DNA of 64,000 bases. Origin: Enterovibrio norvegicus_B. GTDB lineage: Bacteria > Pseudomonadota > Gammaproteobacteria > Enterobacterales > Vibrionaceae. Below are positions 35,942 to 45,291 of the stretch, one piece after another. The notes under the pieces were generated by a model that was not told the origin of the DNA, made no database searches, and saw only the letters and a program-made list of their open reading frames with translations. A program made the translations under genes and the position numbers. How positions within the stretch are numbered: the first letter of the stretch is position 1; every line of letters begins with the position of its first letter. Location of the stretch: positions 186,001 to 250,000 of the forward strand of contig NZ_MDAG01000057.1 in NCBI RefSeq assembly GCF_002876705.1, given 5' to 3'.

Positions 35942-36570
35942 ACGGAAAATTTATCGTAGTTGAAGGCCTTGAAGGCGCGGGCAAAACCACTGCTATCAAT
36001 AAAGTGATAGAAACACTGAAAGCGCATGGTATCAGCGACATTGAAACAACCCGCGAGCCGGGTGGTACACCGTTGGCAGAGCAGATGCGTGCATTGGTAA
36101 AAGAAGGCCATCCTGATGAGCCTTTGACGGACATGGCAGAGCTGCTTTTACTTTACGCAGCACGCATCCAGTTGGTTGATAACGTGATCAAGCCTGCGCT
36201 TAATCGTGGCGCGGTTGTGGTTGGTGATCGCCATGACATGTCTTCACAGGCATACCAAGGTGGTGGCCGTGGTTTTGATAAGGCATTAATGCAAAGCCTG
36301 CGTAATACTGTGTTGGGTGATTTTCGTCCTGACTTCACGATTTACATGGATATTGACCCTGAGCTTGGCTTATCTCGTGCCCGTGCGCGTGGCGAGTTGG
36401 ACCGTATTGAACAAATGAAACTCGAGTTTTTCCAACGCACGCGTGAACGCTATTTGGAACTGGCGGCAGCAGAAGAGCATGTTGCCATTATTGATGCATC
36501 ACAATCGATTGAAGACGTTGCAAGCGATATTCAATCAGCATTAGAACAATGGCTGAACCATGCAGGTTAA
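35938..36570 (+). CDS. tmk: Thymidylate kinase
   Basis: 210 residues. The P-loop is GLEGAGKTT, the DR(Y/H) motif is DRHDMSSQAYQGGGRG, and the lid follows near ARARGELDR. It phosphorylates dTMP. ATGA overlap with mltG and an 11-base overlap with holB show tight coupling. Confidence 0.97.
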   Translation: MNGKFIVVEGLEGAGKTTAINKVIETLKAHGISDIETTREPGGTPLAEQMRALVKEGHPDEPLTDMAELLLLYAARIQLVDNVIKPALNRGAVVVGDRHDMSSQAYQGGGRGFDKALMQSLRNTVLGDFRPDFTIYMDIDPELGLSRARARGELDRIEQMKLEFFQRTRERYLELAAAEEHVAIIDASQSIEDVASDIQSALEQWLNHAG

Positions 36571-37522
36571 CGTATACCCTTGGCAACACGACACGTGGCA
36601 ACATTGGCAAAAGCTTCTCGGTCAAGATAGGCTTCACCACGCTGTGTTGTTGGCTTCCCCAAAAGGGAGTGGGCGTATTGCGCTAGCTGCCATGTTAGCA
36701 AAAACCATTCTTTGCAAGAATGGCGTCGCTGAACCTTGTGGTGTTTGCCATAGTTGTAAGCTGTTTGATGCAGACACGCACCCAGATTTCCACCTACTCA
36801 AGCCTGAAGCTGAAGGTAAACAAATCGGTGTCGATGCTGTGCGTAAAGTGAATCAGTACGCTTGGGAAACATCACAACTGGGTGGTCAACGGGTTATTCT
36901 GATTCAAGATGCAGATCGCATGGGCGAGGCGGCGGCGAATGCGGTGTTAAAAACGTTAGAAGAACCGCCTTCGAACTGCCATTTTATTCTTCTTGCAGCG
37001 TCCATGGACACCATGTTGCCGACGGTGGTAAGCCGATGTAACAAGTGGAAGCCTAAACTGCCGCAGGAAAGCGTTGTAAAGCGGTGGGTTGAGGCTGAGT
37101 TGTTTGATTCGGTGCCACTTCAAGTGATCCGCATTAACCGTGGTGCGCCGCTTGCAGCGAAAGCATTTGTAGAGTCGGGTAGCTTAGGCGCGCATGAAGG
37201 GTTGCTTGATGCATTTTCTGGCTATGTAACAACGAAACAAGGTCTTTTCACGCTCACGGAGAAGCTGATCAAATCTGGCAACGATGGCTTACAGTGGTTA
37301 AGTTTTCTATTGTTGGACGTGATGAAATTGCAACAGGGGACCCAAGAGGGGCTCGTTCACTGCGAATCTCTCCCGTTAGTTGAAAAAATTGGCCGTGCCG
37401 TCTCCGCGTCTGTCGTTATGCGCCAACTAACAGCACTGAATAAGCTGAAGAGCGATTTGGTGAGAAGCACAGGCTTAAACAATGAACTAATGGTCAGTCG
37501 CTGGTTGAGTGACTTTCAGTAA
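36560..37522 (+). CDS. holB: DNA polymerase III subunit delta prime
   Basis: 320 residues. It has an AAA+ fold with the degenerate nucleotide loop SPKGSGRIALA, the zinc module Cys set in CKNGVAEPCGVCHSCK, and EEPPSNCHFILLA. It is part of the clamp loader. The start overlaps tmk by 11 bases. It is the last gene of the coupled set before the dispersed repeat. Confidence 0.95.
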   Translation: MQVNVYPWQHDTWQHWQKLLGQDRLHHAVLLASPKGSGRIALAAMLAKTILCKNGVAEPCGVCHSCKLFDADTHPDFHLLKPEAEGKQIGVDAVRKVNQYAWETSQLGGQRVILIQDADRMGEAAANAVLKTLEEPPSNCHFILLAASMDTMLPTVVSRCNKWKPKLPQESVVKRWVEAELFDSVPLQVIRINRGAPLAAKAFVESGSLGAHEGLLDAFSGYVTTKQGLFTLTEKLIKSGNDGLQWLSFLLLDVMKLQQGTQEGLVHCESLPLVEKIGRAVSASVVMRQLTALNKLKSDLVRSTGLNNELMVSRWLSDFQ

Positions 37523-37527
37523 GCACC

Positions 37528-37710
37528 TATACCCAAACAATCTGAAGATGCAGGATTCAGCGAGTCGACTCGCCCGAAGGGAAGCCCTAAATGCGCCCAC
37601 TTCTTCGCTAAATTCCACGGAAATAGAACGACTATTCCTCGTGAAATTTGCCTTGAATTGAACGCATTAATAACCTCTGAATGCGATCACCTTAAGGCCA
37701 TTTGGGTATA
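37528..37710. repeat. Dispersed palindromic repeat, full copy (183 bp)
   Basis: The left end TATACCCAAACAATCTGAAG and the right end TTTGGGTATA are inverse. Inside are GATTCAGCGAG, the palindrome CGAGTCGACTCG, GCCCGAAGGGA, and further arms around AGAACGACTATTCC. It lies between holB and ycfH and creates an artificial upstream extension of the ycfH frame. Confidence 0.85.
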
Positions 37711-37747
37711 CAATGCATCGCTTTACAAGAATACCGGAGTTAACAAC

Positions 37748-38524
37748 GTGCTAGTCGATTCACATTGCCACCTTGATAAATTAGATTACGACGATCTGCA
37801 TACTGATGTTGCAGAGGTCATAGAGAAAGCGAAAGATCGTGGTGTGGATTACCTGCTCTCTGTTGGTGTAACCCTGCGCAGCTTTCCGACCATGATGGAT
37901 TTGATTCGTCCATACCCGAATGTGTTTGCATCTTGTGGCGTTCACCCTCTCGACATTGAAGAAGGTTTCGACTTCGATCAACTGCGCACGTTGGCCGCGG
38001 ATGACCGTGTTGTCGCGATTGGCGAAACGGGGCTAGATTACCATTACCAACCCGAGCTTGCTGAAAAGCAGCAAGACGTTTTCCGTCAGCACGTGCGTAT
38101 TGCTGTTGAGCTAAATAAACCTCTCATCATCCATACGCGCATGGCGCGAGAAGACACGCTCCGTATTTTGCGTGAAGAGAACGCTCAAAAGGTTGGGGGT
38201 GTGCTGCATTGCTTCACTGAAAGTTTTGAGATGGCAGAAGCCGCGATTGAGCTAGGGTTCTACATTTCTATTTCAGGCATTGTGACGTTTAACAAAGCGT
38301 CTGAGCTAAAAGATGTCGTCCGTCGATTGCCTCTGGAAAAACTGTTGGTAGAGACGGATTCACCGTATCTTGCACCTATCCCGTATCGTGGTAAGCAAAA
38401 TCAGCCTGCTTACGTTCGCGAAGTGGCGGAATATGTCGGCTTGCTGAAAGGCGTGTCTGCTGAAGAAGTAGCAGCAACGACAACGGAAAACTTTTTTAAG
38501 CTTTTCTCGACAGCTACTCGCTGA
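37748..38524 (+). CDS. ycfH: TatD-family metal-dependent hydrolase YcfH
   Basis: 258 residues from GTG 37748, with CCGGAG eight bases upstream. The frame is open for 30 more codons, but those are translation of the repeat. The metal site is visible: DSHCHLD, GETGLDYHY, IIHTR, LHCFTES and VETDSPYLAP. The holB-ycfH-ptsG order is as in E. coli. YcfH/TatD proteins are Mg-dependent 3'-5' nucleases or deacylases; the exact substrate is unsettled. Confidence 0.94.
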   Translation: MLVDSHCHLDKLDYDDLHTDVAEVIEKAKDRGVDYLLSVGVTLRSFPTMMDLIRPYPNVFASCGVHPLDIEEGFDFDQLRTLAADDRVVAIGETGLDYHYQPELAEKQQDVFRQHVRIAVELNKPLIIHTRMAREDTLRILREENAQKVGGVLHCFTESFEMAEAAIELGFYISISGIVTFNKASELKDVVRRLPLEKLLVETDSPYLAPIPYRGKQNQPAYVREVAEYVGLLKGVSAEEVAATTTENFFKLFSTATR

Positions 38525-38546
38525 ACCACATCGTTCAAGACTTCTT

Positions 38547-38571
38547 AAAGGCTGCTTTTGCAGCCTTTTTC
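38547..38571 (+). terminator. Intrinsic terminator after ycfH
   Basis: AAAGGCTGC / GCAGCCTTT with a TTTT loop, followed by TT. Confidence 0.8.
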
Positions 38572-39056
38572 GTGTTTTCCCCTCGTGATTTTCGTAACAC
38601 TTGGCATGTCACAAAGATAAATGGGGTTTGTAACAGCAAAGACCTATTTGGTTTTAATTTTTGTTGTCATCTCTTTTATCTATCTGAAACTTATGATGAA
38701 AGTTACAAATTCTTTTCCTGTGCTGCAATGATACTTAAACATGTTAAACACACTTAATTCGTTACATGAAATAACGTTAAGACTCTGGGCATTATAAGTG
38801 TGTAAAATTCGTGCAGAGAGTGATTGGTCTGATATTAAGATATAAAATACAGTGACTTAGAGAGTATCAAAAGTGCTATTTGGTATCTTCCCTATGTGAT
38901 CTATATTTAGTTTCTGAACAAACTCATCGTGTTACGTAGAGCCATCCGAGCTGCAGTCCTATATTACACATCGAAATACATTGATTAGCAGGTTGTCCTG
39001 AACTCACATGTTTCTGAGTTCAACGTACAACTAAAATTATTCTCAGGAGCATAGTT
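38572..39056. promoter_or_regulatory. ptsG promoter and leader region
   Basis: 485 bases without a gene, AT-rich. A CRP half-site TGTGA lies at 38895-38899 with a poor second half. A hairpin TGAACTCA / TGAGTTCA (38999-39022) lies 35 bases before the ptsG start, in the expected leader. AGGAG is the ribosome site. An RNA-level control like SgrS acting on E. coli ptsG is possible, but I see no sRNA gene here. Confidence 0.45.
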
Positions 39057-40487
39057 ATGTTTAAAAACCTGTTTGCTAACCTGCAAAAAGTCGGTAAGGC
39101 GCTGATGCTGCCAGTATCGGTATTGCCGGTAGCAGGTATCTTATTAGGCGTTGGTGCGGCAGACTTCAGTTGGCTTCCAAGCGTTGTTTCAGGCGTTATG
39201 GAAAATGCTGGTGGTTCAGTATTCGGTCAAATGCCGCTGCTGTTCGCAGTAGGTGTTGCGCTAGGCTTTACGAACAATGATGGTGTTGCAGGTCTTGCTG
39301 CAATCGTTGGTTACGGCATCATGGCTGCAACCTTGGGTGTGATGGCACAAGTCATGGGTGTTGATAAAATCGACACTGGTGTTCTTGGTGGCATCCTTGT
39401 TGGTGGTGTTGCGGCATGGGCGTTTAACCGCTTCTTCCGTATTCAACTTCCTGACTACCTAGGCTTCTTTGCAGGTAAGCGCTTCGTTCCTATCATGACA
39501 GGCTTCTGTGCAATTGGTCTTGGCCTTGTACTTGCTGTTATTTGGCCACCAGTTGGCGGTGCGATTGCAACCTTCTCTCACTGGGCTGCAAACCAAAACC
39601 CAGTTGCGGCGTTTGGTATCTACGGCATCGTAGAGCGTTCACTTATCCCGTTTGGTCTGCACCACGTTTGGAACGTACCATTCTTCTTTGAAGCGGGTAG
39701 TTGTGTAAACGCTGCGGGCGAAGCACGTACCGGTGTTCTGACTTGTTACTTGGAAGCAGATGCAGCATCACGTGCTGCAGGTAACGGTTTCGGTCAGCTG
39801 GCTGGCGGTTACATGTTCAAAATGTTCGGTCTTCCTGCTGCTGCTATTGCAATGTGGCACACTGCGAAACCAGAAAACCGCGCGAAAGTGGGTGGTATCA
39901 TGGTTTCGGCGGCATTGACGTCATTCCTAACCGGTATTACCGAACCAATCGAATTCGCATTCCTATTCGTAGCACCAGTACTGTACGTTATCCACGCTGT
40001 TCTAGCGGGTACTGCATTCGTACTGACTAACATGCTAGGTATGGTTCACGGTACATCGTTCTCTCACGGTCTGATTGACTTCGTGGTTCTGTCTGCAAAC
40101 TCTCAGAAAATGTGGTTGTTCCCACTTCTGGGTATCATGTACGCAGTGTTCTACTACGTAGTATTCCGTGTTGCTATCGTGAAACTAGACCTGAAAACGC
40201 CTGGTCGTGAAGACGAAGACGAAGCAGTGGCTGTTACTGGTGGTGAGTCTGAAATGGCGAAAGAACTGGTTATGGCATTCGGTGGCAAAGACAACATCAC
40301 TAACCTAGACGCATGTATCACTCGTCTGCGTGTTTCAGTGAACAGTGTTGATAACGTTGACCAAGACAGACTGAAGAAACTAGGCGCAGCAGGTGTTGTT
40401 GTTGCGGGTGGTGGTGTTCAAGCTATCTTCGGTACCAAGTCTGACAACTTGAAGTCAGACATGGATGAGTGGATTCGTAACAACTAA
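39057..40487 (+). CDS. ptsG: Glucose PTS permease, IIBC
   Basis: 476 residues. Residues 1-375 are the EIIC membrane domain (LPVSVLPVAGILLGVG, FGLHHVWNVPFFFEAGS, GITEPIEFAFLFVAP). Residues about 395-476 are EIIB with the phosphorylated Cys in NLDACITRLRVSV. There is no IIA domain, so it depends on Crr, as in E. coli. It imports and phosphorylates glucose. A terminator follows directly. Confidence 0.96.
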   Translation: MFKNLFANLQKVGKALMLPVSVLPVAGILLGVGAADFSWLPSVVSGVMENAGGSVFGQMPLLFAVGVALGFTNNDGVAGLAAIVGYGIMAATLGVMAQVMGVDKIDTGVLGGILVGGVAAWAFNRFFRIQLPDYLGFFAGKRFVPIMTGFCAIGLGLVLAVIWPPVGGAIATFSHWAANQNPVAAFGIYGIVERSLIPFGLHHVWNVPFFFEAGSCVNAAGEARTGVLTCYLEADAASRAAGNGFGQLAGGYMFKMFGLPAAAIAMWHTAKPENRAKVGGIMVSAALTSFLTGITEPIEFAFLFVAPVLYVIHAVLAGTAFVLTNMLGMVHGTSFSHGLIDFVVLSANSQKMWLFPLLGIMYAVFYYVVFRVAIVKLDLKTPGREDEDEAVAVTGGESEMAKELVMAFGGKDNITNLDACITRLRVSVNSVDNVDQDRLKKLGAAGVVVAGGGVQAIFGTKSDNLKSDMDEWIRNN

Positions 40488-40533
40488 TATCCATCCGAAT
40501 GACATCAATAGTTACCCCCTATCTATTGAGATC

Positions 40534-40565
40534 GAAAAAGGAGAGCCTAGGCTCTCCTTTTTTAT
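40534..40565. terminator. Bidirectional intrinsic terminator
   Basis: AAAAGGAGAGCC / GGCTCTCCTTTT with a TA loop and flanking A and T runs lies between convergent ptsG and lysO. Confidence 0.9.
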
Positions 40566-40599
40566 TGTCTGAATATGTATCAAATGACGTGGCGATGGC

Positions 40600-41499
40600 T
40601 CATAGCGCGACAAAGAACATCATTAGAATAGGAACGAGTAAGCTGAGGATAAAGCCGCTTACAATGGCAATCGGCACACATTTAACGCCACCTGTTGTTT
40701 GAATGATTGGGAGGGTGAAATCCATTGAGGTTGCACCACCATAACCGATAGCCGTGAGTGGGTAGCGGCTGATTAATAGCGGAATAAGAACAATGGCAAC
40801 CAGTTCTCTTGCAAGCTCTAATAGAAAAGATGCACCGCCATAAACAGGCCCCAATGCATCACCCATCAATATACCCGCCAAAGAATACCAACCGAATCCT
40901 GACGCCATCGCGAGGCCATAATTGTAGGGGAGCGACAGCAACCACGCTGCGATGAGCCCACCCCCTAACGATGTCACAATAATGACAGCCGCTACACTCA
41001 ATCCTTTCTTGTTCAGAATAATTTGTTTCAACGTCATGCCGCTGTTTCTTAACTGTATACCAATCAAAAACAACAGAATAAGCAAAATTCCTTCACTGGC
41101 AGGGTCAACCCAATCCAAAGGGATTGGAAGCAAAAGCCCCAATATCAATCCACCGCCTACGACAAAGACCAGCTTCACAGACTCCATCAACATGGCTGAA
41201 AGAGGAACATCGCGTTTGTGTTGTTCTGTTTTCGTGGAGAGCAGCATGTCTAAAAAAGGCAGGGCAAGAAGGTTTGCTATACCAATACACAGAAAGAAGG
41301 TTGATGCGAGAAGCAGAATTTGATTGAGGTTGGTACTGAGATCGTCAAGGCCCGCCAAGCTCAATCCCATTAACCCTAGGATGACAAAGACAAGGCGCGA
41401 GGTTGAGCGATTGATGATATCGAGCAACTTATCGCGTTTAACTTTGATCAAGTAGCCTACGACAAGTGGCAAAAATATATACAGCATGCCAGGTAGCAT
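40600..41499 (-). CDS. lysO: Lysine exporter LysO family
   Basis: 299 residues, about eight transmembrane helices. LLLFLIGIQLRNSGMTLKQIILN, ALAMASGFGWYSLAGIL and GATSMDFTLPIIQTTGG match E. coli YbjE/LysO almost word for word. It exports L-lysine and its toxic analogue. In E. coli it is under ArgP and the lysine riboswitch-free promoter. AAGGTC lies eight bases before the start. Confidence 0.92.
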   Translation of the reverse strand: MLPGMLYIFLPLVVGYLIKVKRDKLLDIINRSTSRLVFVILGLMGLSLAGLDDLSTNLNQILLLASTFFLCIGIANLLALPFLDMLLSTKTEQHKRDVPLSAMLMESVKLVFVVGGGLILGLLLPIPLDWVDPASEGILLILLFLIGIQLRNSGMTLKQIILNKKGLSVAAVIIVTSLGGGLIAAWLLSLPYNYGLAMASGFGWYSLAGILMGDALGPVYGGASFLLELARELVAIVLIPLLISRYPLTAIGYGGATSMDFTLPIIQTTGGVKCVPIAIVSGFILSLLVPILMMFFVAL

Positions 41500-41631
41500 T
41501 CAGAAAGACCTTATTGATAGAAAAGAGAAATCACGCTGAGAGTATCAGTGGAGATCAAATTAGGTCAATCTGTGCACCGACGCTTATACGAGAAAGTCAT
41601 CGGCGAAAAAGGAGAGGGTTAACGCTGAGGA

Positions 41632-42552
41632 CTAAAATCCGCAGTTATTGATGATGCCATTAAGCTCAACCCTGAAATCCGCATCATTCAGGTTCGACAA
41701 TTCATATAGCGCTTCTGCGCCGGCTAGGGTGATTTCAACATCATGGTCATCAATGGCGTCATCATTGGCCCTAAACAAGAGCAAATGGTTCGCCATGGTT
41801 GCAAGGTTAAGGTACGTCACGTCGTCGACTTCTCGTCGGATGCGGCGGTTTGTTGATACCTCGATAAAATCCAAGTCGAAGCCCCAACTCTTTAGAATGA
41901 ATCTGCTTGCTTCTTTACTGACGGAGTAAAAAACATGGCTAGCAATATCAAAGTCTAAATAATTTCCTTCATCGGTGTAGTGTTGAAATGCCTTCACAGC
42001 ACTGTAAATTCCAATGTCAGCGAGTAATCCGATCAGTAAGGCCTTCTCGACTTCTAGCTCACAGTGCGTCTCATCGTATTTTTTCACTTTCTGGCAAAGC
42101 AGTGCCATTGTCGATGCAAACTCACGTGACGATGTCGCACTCTTTTTCAACAGTGCATTGCACTCTTCGCTAAATGGGGAGGATGTTTTCAATGTTTGGA
42201 TGGCGTGCGCAGTAGCAATGCCTAGCACACGCTGTATCCCTAGTCTGGATACCGCCATGTTGATGTCATGACAAGGGCGATTCGTTCTTGGGCTGAATAT
42301 GGCTGAGTTTGCCGCGCGGATCACCGCCGCCGTCAGCGTCGCATCATCCAATAGAAGTGTCGAAACATCTTTCACTGTACTGGTTTGTGCGAAGCAAACA
42401 CGCTGCAACTTAAGGACGACGTCAGGGATCGGAGGTAACTCGAGTGTCCCATCTTTCAAAGAGCGGTAAACGCGCTGAAAAAAATCAGTCTCAATCGCTT
42501 TTAAGTGTTTGTCGCGGCTAGGGTTAACCCAAAATAAAGAGAGGTGATCCAT
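41632..42552 (-). CDS. HDOD-domain protein
   Basis: 306 residues. Residues about 35-240 are an HDOD domain: LELPPIPDVVLKLQRVCF, LTAAVIRAANSAIF, MAVSRLGIQRVLGIATAHA, and LLIGLLADIGIYSAVKAF. The HD metal pair is absent, as expected for HDOD. Such proteins act as non-enzymatic scaffolds in signalling, often next to receivers or c-di-GMP enzymes. The C-terminal 60 residues are acidic and unassigned. The ribosome site is weak. It stands alone. Confidence 0.87.
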   Translation of the reverse strand: MDHLSLFWVNPSRDKHLKAIETDFFQRVYRSLKDGTLELPPIPDVVLKLQRVCFAQTSTVKDVSTLLLDDATLTAAVIRAANSAIFSPRTNRPCHDINMAVSRLGIQRVLGIATAHAIQTLKTSSPFSEECNALLKKSATSSREFASTMALLCQKVKKYDETHCELEVEKALLIGLLADIGIYSAVKAFQHYTDEGNYLDFDIASHVFYSVSKEASRFILKSWGFDLDFIEVSTNRRIRREVDDVTYLNLATMANHLLLFRANDDAIDDHDVEITLAGAEALYELSNLNDADFRVELNGIINNCGF

Positions 42553-43001
42553 CTTTTTAGACTCGAAAAAACATCCAGTGAATAGTAATCCTGATGCGTA
42601 CTAAATGAAACATATAGCGCATTTTATTTGAAGCAGTGACAATTTTTAATGCGTGCTGTCTAGTATCTTTGTCATGACGAAAACTGATAATAATATTAAT
42701 TAGATAAAAGCAAGTTGGTGATGCGTGATGGTGCAAATCCTGAACTAAATTAACGTTTATCGCCCGTAATGTATGTAATACACGACAATAAGTTGCGAGT
42801 GCCTGTGCCCATTTAACATGTGGTAAACATAAATATTACACACCATAAACGTGACGGATGTTGCGTTTTTGGTACAACGTGCGGTGTGGAGTGATCTAGT
42901 GCATGGTTTTCTATGCCTTAATGGGTCATCATTAATTTGCGTTGAGAATTTACTGGGTTTTTAGCCGGGGAATTGGCTTTTTGGGGAGAAAGGAGGCACC
43001 A
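42553..43001. other. Divergent spacer between HDOD and tfoX genes
   Basis: 449 bases. It should contain the tfoX promoter and leader. I looked for the c-di-GMP-I riboswitch that precedes Vibrio tfoY and did not see its conserved loops. A weak hairpin AGCC/GGCT lies at 42963-42978 close to the ribosome site. Confidence 0.45.
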
Positions 43002-43586
43002 ATGCTGGAAGTGAAAAGTGGCTTTGTCGAATACTTGTCTCAGTTTGGTGAGACAGAAAAACGCTCCATGTTTGGTGGTACTGGTTTCTTTGTGAGTGGA
43101 GCAATGTTTGCACTCGTGAAAGAAGATCGTATCTATCTACGAGGTGGGGCAGAGCTTACAGATAAACTTATTGCGAAAGCGTGCAAAAAATTCGTCCATG
43201 TAAAGAAAAGTTCTACCGCCATTGTTAATTACTACGACATCACCGAGCTTTATGAGCAGGAGGATGACGGCTTAGATGCAATGGTAAAAAAGTCCGTCGA
43301 GAATTCAGTGGCGGAAAAAGAATACCGCGATTCAAAATTAAACAAGCGTCTTCGCGATTTACCCAATTTGCGTTTGACTATTGAGCGTATGCTTAAAAAA
43401 GCTGGCGTAGAAAATGTCGATATTTTCTTTTCAATGAGCCCAGAAGAATTGTTCCGCAAGGTTCAAGAATCTCACGGCTATGATGTCGATATAAAATTGC
43501 TTTGGATGTTTGCTGGTGCGCAAACGGGTGTTCACTGGACCTTGCTTAGTGAAGAAACCAAGCAGCAATTGCTTCGCGCAGTCTAA
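43002..43586 (+). CDS. tfoX: TfoX/Sxy-family competence regulator
   Basis: 194 residues from ATG 43002, which has AGGAGG upstream; the 20 codons before it are discarded. Residues 5-100 are the TfoX N-terminal domain (KRSMFGGTGFFVSGAMFALV, STAIVNYYDITELYE) and residues 115-190 the C-terminal domain (RLRDLPNLRLTIERMLKKAGV, LLWMFAGAQTGVHW). TfoX with CRP switches on DNA-uptake genes on chitin in Vibrionaceae; the paralogue TfoY drives motility and type VI secretion. Lack of a riboswitch upstream favours TfoX, but this is not proof. A terminator follows. Confidence 0.85.
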   Translation: MLEVKSGFVEYLSQFGETEKRSMFGGTGFFVSGAMFALVKEDRIYLRGGAELTDKLIAKACKKFVHVKKSSTAIVNYYDITELYEQEDDGLDAMVKKSVENSVAEKEYRDSKLNKRLRDLPNLRLTIERMLKKAGVENVDIFFSMSPEELFRKVQESHGYDVDIKLLWMFAGAQTGVHWTLLSEETKQQLLRAV

Positions 43587-43604
43587 ATACCGTTCCCAAG
43601 AAAA

Positions 43605-43630
43605 TAGCCGCCCAGTGCGGCTTTTTTTGT
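43605..43630 (+). terminator. Intrinsic terminator after tfoX
   Basis: TAGCCGC / GCGGCT with a CCAGT loop and a T7 tract. Confidence 0.85.
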
Positions 43631-43761
43631 CGCTGCGTTTTACGTTGAAGCCTGTTGAAGAGATGATCACCCTCGGTGTGTTGGGTATTTAGGCATGTAC
43701 GGTTCGGGGGGATATTGGTACAGTCTTTGTAACGAAATAAAAAATAAAACAGTGACTTCGT

Positions 43762-44682
43762 ATGAAATTGCCTCAACTCTCTTCTTCCCTACTTTCAGGG
43801 TTACATTGCTTTTCTATTGTGGCTGAAACCATGAGTTTTACGCGTGCCGCTGAGCAATTACACCTCACCCAAAGTGCCGTTAGTCACCGTATCAAGAAAC
43901 TAGAACAAAGGTTAGATGTGGCCTTGTTTGTTCGCCGTCCTCGCCATTTGTCGCTCACCAATGAAGGTGAGCAACTGAAATTGGTGGTGACAGAACAATT
44001 TTCCGCCATTAGCTTGAAGCTGTTGGAGTTGAACCACGCAAAACCTGTTGGGGATTTCATCATCTCTGCACCTCCGACGTTTGCTCAACGCTGGCTAGTT
44101 CCTCGCCTTCATCAGTTCGCAGAAGCGTTTCCTGATGTAACGCTACACCTCAGAACGCGTAATGATTTGGTGGATTTCAAAGCTGAAGCCTTTGATTGCG
44201 CTATTTACTTTGGTCATGGACGTTACACGGGGCTCTGCAGCCACCACCTATTAGATGACGCCATTCTTCCCGTATGTAGTCCTTCATATGCAGAAAGACA
44301 CGATTTATATGGCAACCCTCAAAAGCTCGCCGAATGTCAGCTGCTGCATGATGCTGCTCCTTGGGCGAGTGCCAGTTTGAGTGATGAATGGTTGTATTGG
44401 GCGAACGCAAACGGGGTTGAGCTTAATGGCACCAATCATAGTTTTGATCGGGCGGATTTGGCGTTAGAAGCAGCATCGTCAGGAATGGGCGTTGCCATTG
44501 GGCGCATGGCATACATCCAAGAGCACCTCCATTCTGGGCGATTAGTCGCGCCAATCGATTTATCGGTGAAGTCACCGTATAGCTTCTACTTGGTTTATCG
44601 AGAAGAACAGCAAGGCAATGCAAAGATTATGGCGTTCAAGCAATGGCTGTTTGAACAGCTTCCAGCAAATGGAGAATTCTGA
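43762..44682 (+). CDS. LysR-family regulator, DsdC/GcvA-like
   Basis: 306 residues. Residues 10-70 are the LysR helix-turn-helix (FTRAAEQLHLTQSAVSHRIKKLEQ). The effector domain has LPVCSPSYAERHDL, LLHDAAPWAS, DEWLYWANANGVEL and FDRADLALEAASSGMGVAIGR, the same order as E. coli DsdC. That suggests a small amino acid effector such as D-serine or glycine, but no dsdX/dsdA lies next to it. It is monocistronic. Confidence 0.87.
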   Translation: MKLPQLSSSLLSGLHCFSIVAETMSFTRAAEQLHLTQSAVSHRIKKLEQRLDVALFVRRPRHLSLTNEGEQLKLVVTEQFSAISLKLLELNHAKPVGDFIISAPPTFAQRWLVPRLHQFAEAFPDVTLHLRTRNDLVDFKAEAFDCAIYFGHGRYTGLCSHHLLDDAILPVCSPSYAERHDLYGNPQKLAECQLLHDAAPWASASLSDEWLYWANANGVELNGTNHSFDRADLALEAASSGMGVAIGRMAYIQEHLHSGRLVAPIDLSVKSPYSFYLVYREEQQGNAKIMAFKQWLFEQLPANGEF

Positions 44683-44796
44683 CCTCGAGCGTCAAGTTAC
44701 TGACCTAAATGATAACTGCGTCGAAAAATCCGCTGTATTCTTTTTGTCCAAGCTTATAAGATACGAAGTATGCTAAATCGAAAATGCGTTAACTAA

Positions 44797-45249
44797 ATGG
44801 CCAAGAATACGAAAGAAGGTGCGCTGCAAACCGAGGCATTGGTGCATCAAACCATCATCGATATTTTCATGGAACATGGTTGGGAAGCTGTGACCTACGG
44901 CAGTATTGCCAAGCTAACAGGGCTAAGCCGAAGTGGTATTCAACGCATCGTACCGAGTAAAGAAGCGATGGGTGAAGCATTCCAAGGACAAGTGTTTTCA
45001 TATGTGTTCGATAAGCTAGATACTTCCACGCCTGAGGCTGTTGTTACATCGTGGCTCAATGCGTTTGATGACCCTAAATTTTCCAATTGTATTCGTTACC
45101 TTGTCGGCGCTGTTCATGCAGAAGACATGGGTAAGCGAAAAGCCGCGAAAGGGTTGGAAAAGATGTCATCACTGCTTGGGCGAGAAACCACGATTACACT
45201 CATGGGATTGTCGGTTGTTAAATTACTGGACGTTGACCTCGTTGACTGA
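44797..45249 (+). CDS. Short TetR-like regulator
   Basis: 150 residues, shorter than usual TetR proteins (about 190-210). Residues 10-57 fit the TetR DNA-binding domain: LVHQTIIDIFMEHGWEAVTYGSIAKLTGLSRSGIQRIVPSKEAM. The ligand domain has only about four helices. It could be a compact family or a trimmed gene; no frameshift is visible and the stop is clean. It lies 42 bases before a small lipoprotein gene in the same direction. Confidence 0.7.
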   Translation: MAKNTKEGALQTEALVHQTIIDIFMEHGWEAVTYGSIAKLTGLSRSGIQRIVPSKEAMGEAFQGQVFSYVFDKLDTSTPEAVVTSWLNAFDDPKFSNCIRYLVGAVHAEDMGKRKAAKGLEKMSSLLGRETTITLMGLSVVKLLDVDLVD

Positions 45250-45291
45250 GGTCGCTTAGGTACTCATCAAACGAAATTAAAGGGATAAACA

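Noticed and set aside
37658..37747. N-terminal extension of ycfH
   Set aside because: The 30 codons are translation of the dispersed repeat; GTG 37748 has a proper ribosome site and the protein then begins at DSHCHLD as in relatives.
38880..38910. Full CRP site before ptsG
   Set aside because: Only one half (TGTGA) is good; the other half does not match.
42553..43001. c-di-GMP riboswitch before tfoX
   Set aside because: I looked for the conserved GEMM loops found before Vibrio tfoY and did not find them; only a weak hairpin is present.
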